Shown here: piece by piece, positions 56,620 to 64,000 of the stretch | How the letters are laid out: each line of letters starts with the position of its first letter | How positions within the stretch are numbered: position 1 is the first letter of the stretch | Assembly: GCF_001704615.3 (NCBI RefSeq) | Contig: NZ_CP029397.2 | Coordinates: forward strand, 2,046,001 to 2,110,000 | Length of the DNA: 64,000 nt | Direction of reading: 5' to 3' | Origin: Acinetobacter defluvii | GTDB lineage: Bacteria; Pseudomonadota; Gammaproteobacteria; Pseudomonadales; Moraxellaceae | Notes under the pieces: model-generated | The model's database searches: none | What the model saw: only the letters and a program-made list of their open reading frames with translations | Told to the model about the DNA's origin: nothing | Translations under genes and position numbers: made by a program

Positions 56620-57207
56620 ATGCGCATGAGTGTATTAAAAATTACAACATTTATTTTACTGTGTATTCCAGTAAATCTATATGCAGGGGTTTACAAATGG
56701 GTTGATGCAAAAGGTAATGTTACCTATTCAAGTAAACCACCACCAACGGGTGCAAAACAACAGAAGATTGAAACGATCCGCTCGCTTGGATCAGCTCCTG
56801 CTCCTCAACGAGCATATTCACAGAGCAATCGAAATTCTGCGCAACAATCCTATCAGTCGCAAAATTATAGTCGCCAAACATATAGTCCACCTCGACAACC
56901 AACACGCTCTGCTGAACAAGAGGCTGAAAGACAAGCGTTATTAAGGTCAGCAAGCACTCCATATAGTGGAGCAAGAGGTTTAACAGCCAGTCAACGCAAT
57001 ACACTATCAACTTTAAATGGTGGTGATAATTCTAGCGGTGGCTATTCAAATAGTTCTCAACGCCAACCATCGACAGTATCAAATTGTGATAGTTCAGGTT
57101 GCTGGGGATCAGATGGTACTCGTTATAATCGTGGTGCTGGTGATACTTACTTTCCTTCTACTGGTGGCTCATGCCAAAATGTCGGCGGACAAATGCAGTG
57201 TAATTAA
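56620..57207 (+). CDS. DUF4124 domain exported protein (prophage cargo)
   Basis: The 195-residue protein has a signal peptide (residues 3-23, ending NLYA). A DUF4124 domain begins GVYKWVDAKGNVTYSSKPPPT. The rest is a long Ser/Gln/Asn/Gly-rich, low-complexity tail with four cysteines near the end (NCDSSGCWGSDG, SCQNVGGQMQCN). The domain is common in gammaproteobacterial envelope proteins and has no known function. It points opposite to the lysis genes and has its own terminator, the pattern of a prophage cargo (moron) gene. Confidence 0.82.
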   Translation: MRMSVLKITTFILLCIPVNLYAGVYKWVDAKGNVTYSSKPPPTGAKQQKIETIRSLGSAPAPQRAYSQSNRNSAQQSYQSQNYSRQTYSPPRQPTRSAEQEAERQALLRSASTPYSGARGLTASQRNTLSTLNGGDNSSGGYSNSSQRQPSTVSNCDSSGCWGSDGTRYNRGAGDTYFPSTGGSCQNVGGQMQCN

Positions 57208-57213
57208 ACAATT

Positions 57214-57240
57214 AAAGCCGACATCAAGTCGGCTTTTTTT
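57214..57240. terminator. intrinsic terminator behind the DUF4124 gene
   Basis: The arms AAAGCCGAC and GTCGGCTTT enclose a 5-base loop, followed by T. The leftward Arc-type gene ends here as well, so it may serve both. Confidence 0.8.
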
Positions 57241-57556
57241 AATTCAATTGATTAATTAATTCTAACATTCTGCTTTTCGATGGATCGTCATCAGGTAGCT
57301 TTTCAGCTAGTTTAAGTACAAGAAGATTAGAGATTTCTAATTGTTTTTTAATCATATCATTTTTTTCTTCAACAGCCTGCATGTATTCAGAAACTAATGT
57401 TGAAGGAATATTGTTTTCAAAGCTCTTTTCTAAACGAGCAACAATTTCTTGATTCATAGAACGATTATTTGCTTTTGCTGTATTTACAATTTTCTCTCTA
57501 AATTCAGGTGATACTCGAACTTTGAGCGTCACAACACTGTTTTGATCTTCACTCAT
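57239..57556 (-). CDS. Arc-type ribbon-helix-helix repressor
   Basis: The 105-residue protein has an N-terminal Arc fold (residues 8-47): the beta strand VTLKVRVSPEF, then helices REKIVNTAKANNRSMNQEIVARLEKSF. The second half is a helical, likely coiled-coil, extension (EYMQAVEEKNDMIKKQLEIS) that may help oligomerise. It is transcribed leftward from the palindrome-bearing control region shared with a second ribbon-helix-helix gene. It resembles Arc/Mnt of the P22 immI region and should repress the divergent antirepressor operon. Confidence 0.88.
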   Translation of the reverse strand: MSEDQNSVVTLKVRVSPEFREKIVNTAKANNRSMNQEIVARLEKSFENNIPSTLVSEYMQAVEEKNDMIKKQLEISNLLVLKLAEKLPDDDPSKSRMLELINQLN

Positions 57557-57580
57557 GAAAAATTAACCCAAATAAAACGA

Positions 57581-57652
57581 ATATTACCCCCAAAATGGGT
57601 CTTGACCAATAACCCCAAAATGGGTACTATAAATCAACACCCCATAATGGGG
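57581..57652. promoter_or_regulatory. divergent promoters with three operator palindromes
   Basis: The rightward promoter has -35 TTGACC at 57602-57607 and -10 TACTAT at 57625-57630, 17 bases apart. The leftward promoter has -35 TTGGTC (57604-57609 read leftward) and -10 TAATAT (57581-57586), also 17 bases apart, so the two -35 boxes overlap. Palindrome 1 (around 57589-57599) fills the leftward spacer and palindrome 2 (57614-57624, CCCAAAATGGG) fills the rightward one. Palindrome 3 (57641-57651, CCCATAATGGG) covers the rightward start region. Centre spacings are 25 and 27 bases. Confidence 0.75.
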
Positions 57653-57666
57653 ACTAGGAGAAGATA

Positions 57667-57822
57667 GTGGAGAATGAATTTGTTTATGTGAAAGCTCGCT
57701 TAGAAGAAGAACTTCACAAAGAACTTAAGGTTATTGCTAATTCAGAAAAACGCTCAATGGTATTTCTATTGAATGAGGCAGTTAAATTATTAATTGAAAA
57801 TAGAAAGAGTGCGAAAGCATGA
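57667..57822 (+). CDS. small ribbon-helix-helix protein, 51 aa
   Basis: The frame runs from GTG at 57667 to TGA at 57820-57822. AGGAG lies six bases upstream of the GTG. The product has a beta strand (FVYVKARLE) followed by two helices (EEELHKELKVIANSEKR, then SMVFLLNEAVKLLIENRK), the Arc/MetJ-like fold with little else. It is the first gene of the rightward operon that ends with the antirepressor, facing the Arc-type repressor. It probably acts as a second repressor, as Mnt and Arc do in P22. Confidence 0.8.
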   Translation: MENEFVYVKARLEEELHKELKVIANSEKRSMVFLLNEAVKLLIENRKSAKA

Positions 57823-57950
57823 AATCAACAGGCACAAAAAAACCTTGTTCAACTACCACATCGCACAAGGTTCAGTTGCCATCACTAAGGATGAATACCT
57901 ATGAACAATATAACTCAATTCACCCAAGACAAGCAAGTTCAAGTCAGTGA
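57819..57950 (+). CDS. possible 43-aa overlapping small ORF
   Basis: An ATG overlapping the TGA of the preceding gene (ATGA) opens 43 codons, beginning MKSTGTKKPCSTTTSHKVQL. The frame overlaps the next gene by 50 bases. A hairpin (AACCTTGT at 57841-57848, ACAAGGTT at 57865-57872) lies within it. There is no strong ribosome site or family match, so translation is uncertain and the hairpin may be a control element for the genes behind. Confidence 0.22.
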   Translation: MKSTGTKKPCSTTTSHKVQLPSLRMNTYEQYNSIHPRQASSSQ

Positions 57951-58191
57951 GCAACAATTACGGAGTTTGCTTGAATTTGTGCGTATCGCAAATAATCGTT
58001 TTGATGAAATTTCAGCATTAACAACTGTAATTGCTGAAAAGTCAGAACTATCCCCAACAATCAAAACTTTGGCACATTTAGCTTCATCAATAGCAAATAA
58101 CTTTCAAGATATTTGTGTTGAAGAATTTGATAACTTCAAAGAACGCTCACCAGATTTGGTAAAGTTTTTTGCAGAGGAGTTGGCAGCATGA
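57901..58191 (+). CDS. hypothetical prophage protein, 96 aa
   Basis: No family is recognised. It is a small, acidic, mostly helical protein with no membrane segment or cysteine-rich motif except a single Cys in DICVEEF. A good ribosome site (AAGGA nine bases upstream) and ATGA overlap with the antirepressor gene place it in the same operon. By position it could be an immunity-module accessory. Its function cannot be deduced. Confidence 0.72.
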   Translation: MNNITQFTQDKQVQVSEQQLRSLLEFVRIANNRFDEISALTTVIAEKSELSPTIKTLAHLASSIANNFQDICVEEFDNFKERSPDLVKFFAEELAA

Positions 58192-58910
58192 ATGCAATTG
58201 TTCCTGTACAAATTCAAATGATGACAAGTTTGGAAATTGCTGAGCTTGTTGAAAAACGCCATGACAATGTTAAGCGTACAATCAAAAATTTAGTAGATCA
58301 ACGAGTTATAACGCTTCCTCAATTTGAGGAAACGTCTTTTCTAAATTCAATTGGTCGAAAACAAAACACTATTGTTTATAAGTTCACAGGTGAACAAGGT
58401 AAGCGTGACAGTATTATTGTAGTTGCTCAATTATGCCCTGAATTTACAGCTCGCTTGGTAGATCGTTGGCAAGAACTTGAGGCTCAGGTTGCTCAACCAG
58501 TATTTGATATTTCAAATCCTTATCACCTACTACAAGCAATTGAAACTCAGGCAAAACAAAATATCGAGCTAACCCAAAAAGTTGAAAAACTTGAGCCCAA
58601 AGCGCAAGCACTCGATACCATTGCTGAAACAGTACATACCTACTGTATCCGTGAATGTGCCAAAACAATTGGAATAAAAGAAAAGGATCTCATTAATCTT
58701 TTACTTCAAAAAAAATGGTGTTATCGAGATGCTGAAAAGAAATTACAACCACATGCACAGTATGTGTTGAATGGTGTTTTTACCAATAAAGCATCACCAG
58801 TAATCAAAAATCAAAATGATGGTCAAGAGCGTGTATTTTTACACATGCGAGTGACAGCATTTGGCTTGACTAGGATTACAGGTTTAGTAAATAAGGAAAA
58901 ACTCAAATAA
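58188..58910 (+). CDS. phage antirepressor (Rha N-terminal and KilAC C-terminal domains)
   Basis: The 240-residue protein has an N-terminal pRha-type domain (about 10-100: MMTSLEIAELVEKRHDNVKR, then TIVYKFTGEQGKRDSIIVVA). The C-terminal KilAC-type domain (about 130-237) includes LDTIAETVHTYCIRECAKTI, KKWCYRDAEKKLQPHAQYV and HMRVTAFGLTRITGL. Proteins with this C-terminus are phage antirepressors that bind and inactivate the main repressor. It is the last gene of the rightward operon and ends before a strong terminator. The repressor it targets is not visible in this window. Confidence 0.88.
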   Translation: MNAIVPVQIQMMTSLEIAELVEKRHDNVKRTIKNLVDQRVITLPQFEETSFLNSIGRKQNTIVYKFTGEQGKRDSIIVVAQLCPEFTARLVDRWQELEAQVAQPVFDISNPYHLLQAIETQAKQNIELTQKVEKLEPKAQALDTIAETVHTYCIRECAKTIGIKEKDLINLLLQKKWCYRDAEKKLQPHAQYVLNGVFTNKASPVIKNQNDGQERVFLHMRVTAFGLTRITGLVNKEKLK

Positions 58911-58922
58911 AATCCAATAAAG

Positions 58923-58950
58923 AAGCCACCGCAAGGTGGCTTTTCCCTTT
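58923..58950. terminator. intrinsic terminator between antirepressor and PLxRFG gene
   Basis: The arms AAGCCACC and GGTGGCTT enclose a GCAA tetraloop, followed by TTTTCCCTTT. It lies between two convergent genes and could work both ways. Confidence 0.75.
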
Positions 58951-61900
58951 AACGATTAAACGCAAACCCACCTTGCTCCTCAGCACCTTTCTGCCGTTTA
59001 GTAAGGTATACACCTCCATCACCAGTTTCTTTTGCTTTACGCTCAGTAGCTTTATAGCTTTGCATAAGGTTCATGCGACTAATTCGCATCTTTGGATTTT
59101 TCTCGGCAGTTTTTGCATTAAATTCCAAAATTTCAGTCCATACTTTATTCATGCCATCACTGTCATCTTCTTGTCGAGCCACCACCCACTTGCGCATCAA
59201 CTCACGTCGATGATCTTCCAGCTTAGTTCTATATTGGAAAATCGCAGACCGCCCCTCGTATGAGGTTCTTACCGATGCCGGTGAAAAACCAATGGCTTGA
59301 GAAAATAACTCAACCCCTGTGACATCCTTATCATGAATCACATCCTTATTTTTGGTTAACACCCCCTCATCAGCATAACGGTAAGACTTCATCGCATTTT
59401 TAAGAAAAATCGGCAGCATAGTCTCTATACCACGACCGTAATCACCTTCTTGAATTTGTTGCAAGCCTTTTACTGTACTTGTGCTAATACCTACGACTGG
59501 TCCAAGTAATGCAGATTGCATTGCAGTTGCCCAATCTGCACCTTCAAGTCCTTCCTGTACGTCAGGAATAATTAAGTTGTTTAGACCGACTCGACCTGAT
59601 AAATCCACTGGGCTGAATACGCGAGGTACACCACCAAATACCAAATCAGCAAACTTAGGATGAATATCTGCCAACCAGTTTCGGATTACAATTTCCAACT
59701 CATAAGGGTCTTCCTCGTCGCCATCCGCAGCACCAAAGAACGCCACAGCCCAAGCCGCAAAAAATGCAGCAGAACCGAGTTTACTTTTCTTTGCGATTAA
59801 AATAGAGGCAGTGAAAAGCATTCCTGTAATTGGTAATCCAATTGCACCAGCTGCCAAAGTCGTCATACCCAAAATACCAGCCAAAGCACGACGAGCCTCT
59901 TTTTGTTCCTTAGGATCGAGCGCATAAATTGACTGATGGGCATTGCGTACCAAGGTATAAATCATATTCTGAGCATATTGTTTAAATAGTAATACCACTT
60001 TTGCAATATTACCTTGCATAAAACGTGCTCGGTTTCCTGTTGAATAATCAAAATGACCTTTATATACAGCATCGATTGCTTGTTCAAAAGCTTCACTGTG
60101 TGTTGCCTTTGAACCATTAGTATTAACATGCTGACGTGCTAGACGATAGGCTGCAATGAAAGTTACTTCACGGTTAAACCGTTCTGCATGATGAAACATG
60201 CCACTTGCCAAACGCATAGCTGGTCGGAAATACCACATCACCTTACTATCTTCACCTTGAGCAATACCTGCTAAATCATGAGCCTGCGTAACATCAATCA
60301 CACCACGCTTTACAGCTTCTTCATACGCAACTAGTTCATCACCTTTTAATATTGATGCAATATCTGGGTTATAGATATCACCAACACTATTTTTAAAGCC
60401 CTCTAAGCTTGAAAAGTCTGGCGTTTTATATCCACTTTTTAAACCAATTCCAAAGTCTTGTGATGCTTTTAATAATTCCTTTCCAGCTTTATCAAAACCC
60501 CATTTCGCACCCATGATTGGATAAGCAATCAAAGCTGTCTGAGATAAATTGACCATGGCAGCAGCGGGAGATAATCCCATGTAATACATGAAACCGACAC
60601 TTGTAAGAAAACTTGATAATGGATTCCCTTTAGGATTCATTAAAAGTTCATGTCTTTTTTCCATTTCATCAATAACATCATTAGCAGAATTCTGGTCATA
60701 GCCAACACCTTTTTTAAATTGATCTTCAGAATACTTTTTCATTTCATCAAGTTGTTGAGCCAATTGATCGCCATAACGCAACTTCCCTAAATAATTTGCA
60801 CCACTAAACATATGTTGTGCAAATGCCCGACGTGCATCATTGCTAAAGCCTGCTGTACCCTTACGGTGAATCCCATGTTTTGCCCAGGATAAATCAGGCA
60901 TAGATGATAGATATAATTGACTTAGAGTGTCTTCAAAATCAGCTTGTGATTTTGCATCCAAACCCAAATTTCCCACCTCATCAAAAAGATCAGACATGAA
61001 TCCACGACCAACGCTGTCACGACTTGCATTGAACTCCGCATCTTTTTTTACGTCATCAGCCTTATATTGTGGATATTTTTTTATTAACTCTGCACGAACC
61101 GATTCAGCTTCATTTTTAGTTTCAGCACGACTAACAACCTCAGCCTCACCATTTTGGTTACGCAGTACCACCACGTATTTACCAAAACGAGCTAAAGGAA
61201 AATAAACACCTTTAATTTGACCAAAAGAACCCTCTATTTTCTGCAATAAATCTGCTTTTTTCTGGCTGCTTAAAGCTGATCGCAAAATGCGTTCTCTAAT
61301 CGCTTCACGAACTTTGGCATAATGCCCACTATAGGCATTTCGAGCCTTTTTATACATTGCCTGTGCTTCAGGGGATAAATTATTATACGCATGGAGTAAT
61401 TGTTGATATTTAACTTTATTATCGCCCTGTTGGTATGGTTTAGCAGGGTCAATTTGAGCTAAAGTTGCATCATGCATTACATTTGCTAAAGCTTCTTCAT
61501 CCTTTAATTTAGACCACTCACGTACAATATTATCCGCTTCAGCAGCAATATCATTCTTATCAGCATCCATCTGAGCTGCAAGTTCATTATATTTATTTAG
61601 TGGTGGTAATAATTTTCCATAAATCTCAGTTAAATGTCGGCGACTTAAAGCTTGTAAGCCGAATTTCAACCAATCGACACCTTTTTTATTAATCCAGTCA
61701 CCTGTTTTGGGCAAATTTTTAAACCCATTAGCGATACGATTGGTAATATCATCATAGTTAGAACTACGGCTAAATCTAATATCTGAACTTTCACTATTAA
61801 ATGTGCCTTTATTCCCCTCAGCCATTTTTACTTGATTAGGCTCTAACGCAACAATATATTCTTGATTTTCAAACTGATGAACAATTCCCTGATATTTCCC

Positions 61901-64000
61901 AGAAGTTGTCGCTTCTACAACTTCCTCACGTGAAACATTACCTGTAGTTTTGAACGCATTCCGAATGTTTACAAATAATGGAAGTACAAAGCCATTTTCC
62001 CCACGGATATTGGCGTATACATCTGCTGTATCAAAACTATCAGTTAAGTAAATGCCATCCCCTAATAAGCCATGACCCTGCTTAAATTCATTAAACTCGG
62101 TGGCAGTACCATGATAAACAACCTTAGGCTCCCCATTTTCATCTAATACCTGTGAAGCATTTGCAGCATCATTTTCCCAATCACCAAACCATTTTTTAAA
62201 CTCAGGTGTACGGACTTGTAACCATTGCTGTTCTGAAAGATGGGTGGCTGCACCGTTTGGTGCTTTCATCCATTGATTTGTACCATGATATTTTTGACGA
62301 ACTAGATCCAATGATGATTGATGTTTAATTTGCCCAATCATGCGCTCTGACAATGCGAGCATATCGTCAGGATTTAAATTAAGATTGATACCAAAATGAT
62401 CAAATACCCATGCTTTTACATACGAAATAATATTGTTAATCAATTTTTGTAATGCATTCCGTTGGAGCACATTTCTTTGTTGCATCGTTGCCGAAAGCGT
62501 TAATAAATATGGTAAATATTCAAGCTGCTGACGTTCAGAGCCTTGTTCACGTTCTGCAAGCATCTTTGCAGCTAAAGCAACAGGATTACCCTGCTCAACT
62601 AATTTATTAAATTGATTCATCAATTCATTATATTGTTTCTGGTTCATCATATTTTGAAAACCAGCATGACCACCCAACTCATGTAAGAATGTTGGCACTG
62701 TGCTTTCAGCAGTCAGATTCGATGCAACGAGTACCGCTTTACCCTTGTAATAGAAGCCCTCAACACCTTCAACCTGATAATCCTGAATAATCTCAAGCTT
62801 ACCTTGTCGTTCAAGCTCATCAATGGTCTCTTTACCAAAACGATCAATCAACACGTCTCGTACTTGTTGAGTTGTAGAACCTGAATTGCTCTTAGTGCGA
62901 CGGCTATAAAGTGGAGTATTAGAATTGTTCTTAGATGAAAATTCTTGATTTTTATATTTACCAAAATAGCTTCGATCAACTACAGCCTTACGAGCTTCTG
63001 ACAAAAACATCATCAAATCGGCATCATTGTAACGTGAAAGGAATTTATCAAAGCCACGATCGCGGAACCACTGACGAATATATCCAATAACTTCTTTTAG
63101 CTTTTGACGTACAAAAGGACGTGACTTAGCATTTTGAGCGATAAAGGCAAATAACTCACTTACAGTTGCTTGTTGAGCATCAAGAGGATCGTAAAGCCCT
63201 TCATCCACGCCTTTTTTAAATGGTTTTAGGTAGGCATTTTCAAATTGATCCATGTCAACGCCATTTTCTTTGGCAATTTTTCGAACACCGTCAACCCCAC
63301 CTAGGGCATTAAAAAGTTGCTGAAATTTGACTTTATACTCTTTCCCAAATAATTGCTGAACACCAAAATGCCCAACCACTTCGTGTAATAAAACTTCCTC
63401 ATATGCTTCATAAGTAGTTTGTTGTGTATTATGATTTCCTTGGACATCGCCAGCATTAATATAAAGTGTACCCTTATGCCAAACAGCACTTACCTCATAA
63501 CGTTGAGTATTACCATCTTTGTCTTGGTAATAGTTGTCTTGCTGTATCGCTTCTGGCAAAGCCTCAAACGATTCAACGACAATAAACGGAAATTTGGGTT
63601 GTACTACCCTGTTGACTACACTTTTCGCCCCACTTGGCGTGCTCCCTTTCGTGATCCGAAGGAGTATATCCGTTACAAGCCGATCTACGACATTTTTAGG
63701 AAGAGGCGAGAATAAAGTTGATAATGGTGATGCACCTTTACGCTCGTTGTCAGGTTTTAATTTGTCACGGCTATAGTCATCTATTTTTTTATTTCTTTGC
63801 TTTAATTCCCCATTCTTACGTGCCTTAATATAGGTTTCCAAATCCACACGATTTTTTAAAAACCGATCCAACGCACCGGCTGCAACCGCCTTACGTGTAC
63901 TACGTTTCCCGTTCACCACCTCATTTTCGCTTTGCTTTTGTGCCTTGGCAATTTCTTTATTTAGATGTTTCAGTGATTGCTGTAATTGCTCATCTGAAGC
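58949..64000 (-). CDS. giant polyvalent (PLxRFG domain) prophage protein, N-terminus outside window
   Basis: The frame is open from the right edge, so the 1656-residue reading from GTG at 63919 is not the true start; at least 1683 codons are present. Numbering from that GTG, there are two metallopeptidase-like zinc motifs, HEVVGH (179-184) and HELGGH (413-418). An ADP-ribosyltransferase-like domain of the polyvalent class spans about 595-718 (VVYHGTATEFNEF, GDGIYLT, IVALEPNQVKMA, SSDIRFSR). A PLxRFG motif (FPLARFGKY) marks the long helical C-terminal half, with a hydrophobic segment near AGILGMTTLAAGAIGLPITG. Such giants are thought to enter the host with the DNA or shield it from defence. 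Function here is inferred. Confidence 0.85.
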   Translation of the reverse strand, partial: ASDEQLQQSLKHLNKEIAKAQKQSENEVVNGKRSTRKAVAAGALDRFLKNRVDLETYIKARKNGELKQRNKKIDDYSRDKLKPDNERKGASPLSTLFSPLPKNVVDRLVTDILLRITKGSTPSGAKSVVNRVVQPKFPFIVVESFEALPEAIQQDNYYQDKDGNTQRYEVSAVWHKGTLYINAGDVQGNHNTQQTTYEAYEEVLLHEVVGHFGVQQLFGKEYKVKFQQLFNALGGVDGVRKIAKENGVDMDQFENAYLKPFKKGVDEGLYDPLDAQQATVSELFAFIAQNAKSRPFVRQKLKEVIGYIRQWFRDRGFDKFLSRYNDADLMMFLSEARKAVVDRSYFGKYKNQEFSSKNNSNTPLYSRRTKSNSGSTTQQVRDVLIDRFGKETIDELERQGKLEIIQDYQVEGVEGFYYKGKAVLVASNLTAESTVPTFLHELGGHAGFQNMMNQKQYNELMNQFNKLVEQGNPVALAAKMLAEREQGSERQQLEYLPYLLTLSATMQQRNVLQRNALQKLINNIISYVKAWVFDHFGINLNLNPDDMLALSERMIGQIKHQSSLDLVRQKYHGTNQWMKAPNGAATHLSEQQWLQVRTPEFKKWFGDWENDAANASQVLDENGEPKVVYHGTATEFNEFKQGHGLLGDGIYLTDSFDTADVYANIRGENGFVLPLFVNIRNAFKTTGNVSREEVVEATTSGKYQGIVHQFENQEYIVALEPNQVKMAEGNKGTFNSESSDIRFSRSSNYDDITNRIANGFKNLPKTGDWINKKGVDWLKFGLQALSRRHLTEIYGKLLPPLNKYNELAAQMDADKNDIAAEADNIVREWSKLKDEEALANVMHDATLAQIDPAKPYQQGDNKVKYQQLLHAYNNLSPEAQAMYKKARNAYSGHYAKVREAIRERILRSALSSQKKADLLQKIEGSFGQIKGVYFPLARFGKYVVVLRNQNGEAEVVSRAETKNEAESVRAELIKKYPQYKADDVKKDAEFNASRDSVGRGFMSDLFDEVGNLGLDAKSQADFEDTLSQLYLSSMPDLSWAKHGIHRKGTAGFSNDARRAFAQHMFSGANYLGKLRYGDQLAQQLDEMKKYSEDQFKKGVGYDQNSANDVIDEMEKRHELLMNPKGNPLSSFLTSVGFMYYMGLSPAAAMVNLSQTALIAYPIMGAKWGFDKAGKELLKASQDFGIGLKSGYKTPDFSSLEGFKNSVGDIYNPDIASILKGDELVAYEEAVKRGVIDVTQAHDLAGIAQGEDSKVMWYFRPAMRLASGMFHHAERFNREVTFIAAYRLARQHVNTNGSKATHSEAFEQAIDAVYKGHFDYSTGNRARFMQGNIAKVVLLFKQYAQNMIYTLVRNAHQSIYALDPKEQKEARRALAGILGMTTLAAGAIGLPITGMLFTASILIAKKSKLGSAAFFAAWAVAFFGAADGDEEDPYELEIVIRNWLADIHPKFADLVFGGVPRVFSPVDLSGRVGLNNLIIPDVQEGLEGADWATAMQSALLGPVVGISTSTVKGLQQIQEGDYGRGIETMLPIFLKNAMKSYRYADEGVLTKNKDVIHDKDVTGVELFSQAIGFSPASVRTSYEGRSAIFQYRTKLEDHRRELMRKWVVARQEDDSDGMNKVWTEILEFNAKTAEKNPKMRISRMNLMQSYKATERKAKETGDGGVYLTKRQKGAEEQGGFAFNR

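Noticed and set aside
63917..63919. GTG as the start of the giant PLxRFG protein
   Set aside because: The same frame continues without a stop to the right edge of the window (ASDEQLQQSL upstream of this codon), so the GTG is just the first possible start inside the window.

Overview
The window looks like the chromosome of an Acinetobacter (Moraxellaceae) with the left part of a prophage at its right end. The assignment rests on low GC content, A/T-rich spacers, and the kinds of proteins present: DUF3144 pairs, paired roadblock proteins, a CYTH-CHAD triphosphatase, a DUF817 protein and a membrane-anchored class III cyclase. No rRNA, tRNA, CRISPR array or insertion sequence was seen. The species cannot be fixed from this sequence.

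Positions 1 to about 53,280 are ordinary chromosome. The left part (1-9,700) has a partial ABC exporter, a CYTH-CHAD protein, two DUF3144 paralogues, a glutathione peroxidase-msrB repair pair, an AlaA-type aminotransferase with an unusual N-terminal extension, a periplasmic asparaginase and a Sel1-repeat protein. Then comes dnaE-trmJ-cysE as a tight rightward run, and DUF817-hemE leftward. An L,D-transpeptidase, a pirin, a two-unit M16 peptidase and a TSUP/AraC divergent pair follow. Next are PhzF, an MFS carrier, divergent icd/rluE, fadE, a carboxymuconolactone decarboxylase-like protein, a membrane cyclase, a HIT protein and mfd.

The stretch 38,600-53,280 has a DyP peroxidase, a doubled GST N-domain protein, rraA, a NAD(P)-binding protein, rpsT, a DUF1653 protein, two roadblock/LC7 proteins, ahpF, an alanine-rich lipoprotein and a VIT1-type transporter. 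It ends with the TIGR03915/TIGR03916 radical-SAM pair, a nitronate monooxygenase, a DinB-fold protein and dusB. Several genes serve oxidative-damage repair (gpx, msrB, dyp, ahpF), but they do not form one operon.

From about 53,280 to the right edge lies a prophage end abutting the 5' end of dusB. In order it has a tyrosine integrase, a leftward lysis cassette (holin, GH19 endolysin, Rz with an embedded Rz1) and a DUF4124 cargo-like gene. After these come a P22 immI-like module and a very large leftward polyvalent (PLxRFG) protein that runs off the window. The immI-like module has an Arc-type repressor, a divergent 51-residue ribbon-helix-helix protein, a 96-residue unknown and a Rha/KilAC antirepressor.

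The most interesting signal is the control region of that module. Two divergent promoters share overlapping -35 boxes, and a CCC...GGG palindrome fills the 17-bp spacer of each. A third palindrome lies near the rightward start point. The module sits downstream of a large late protein, in a layout like immI behind gene 16 in phage P22.
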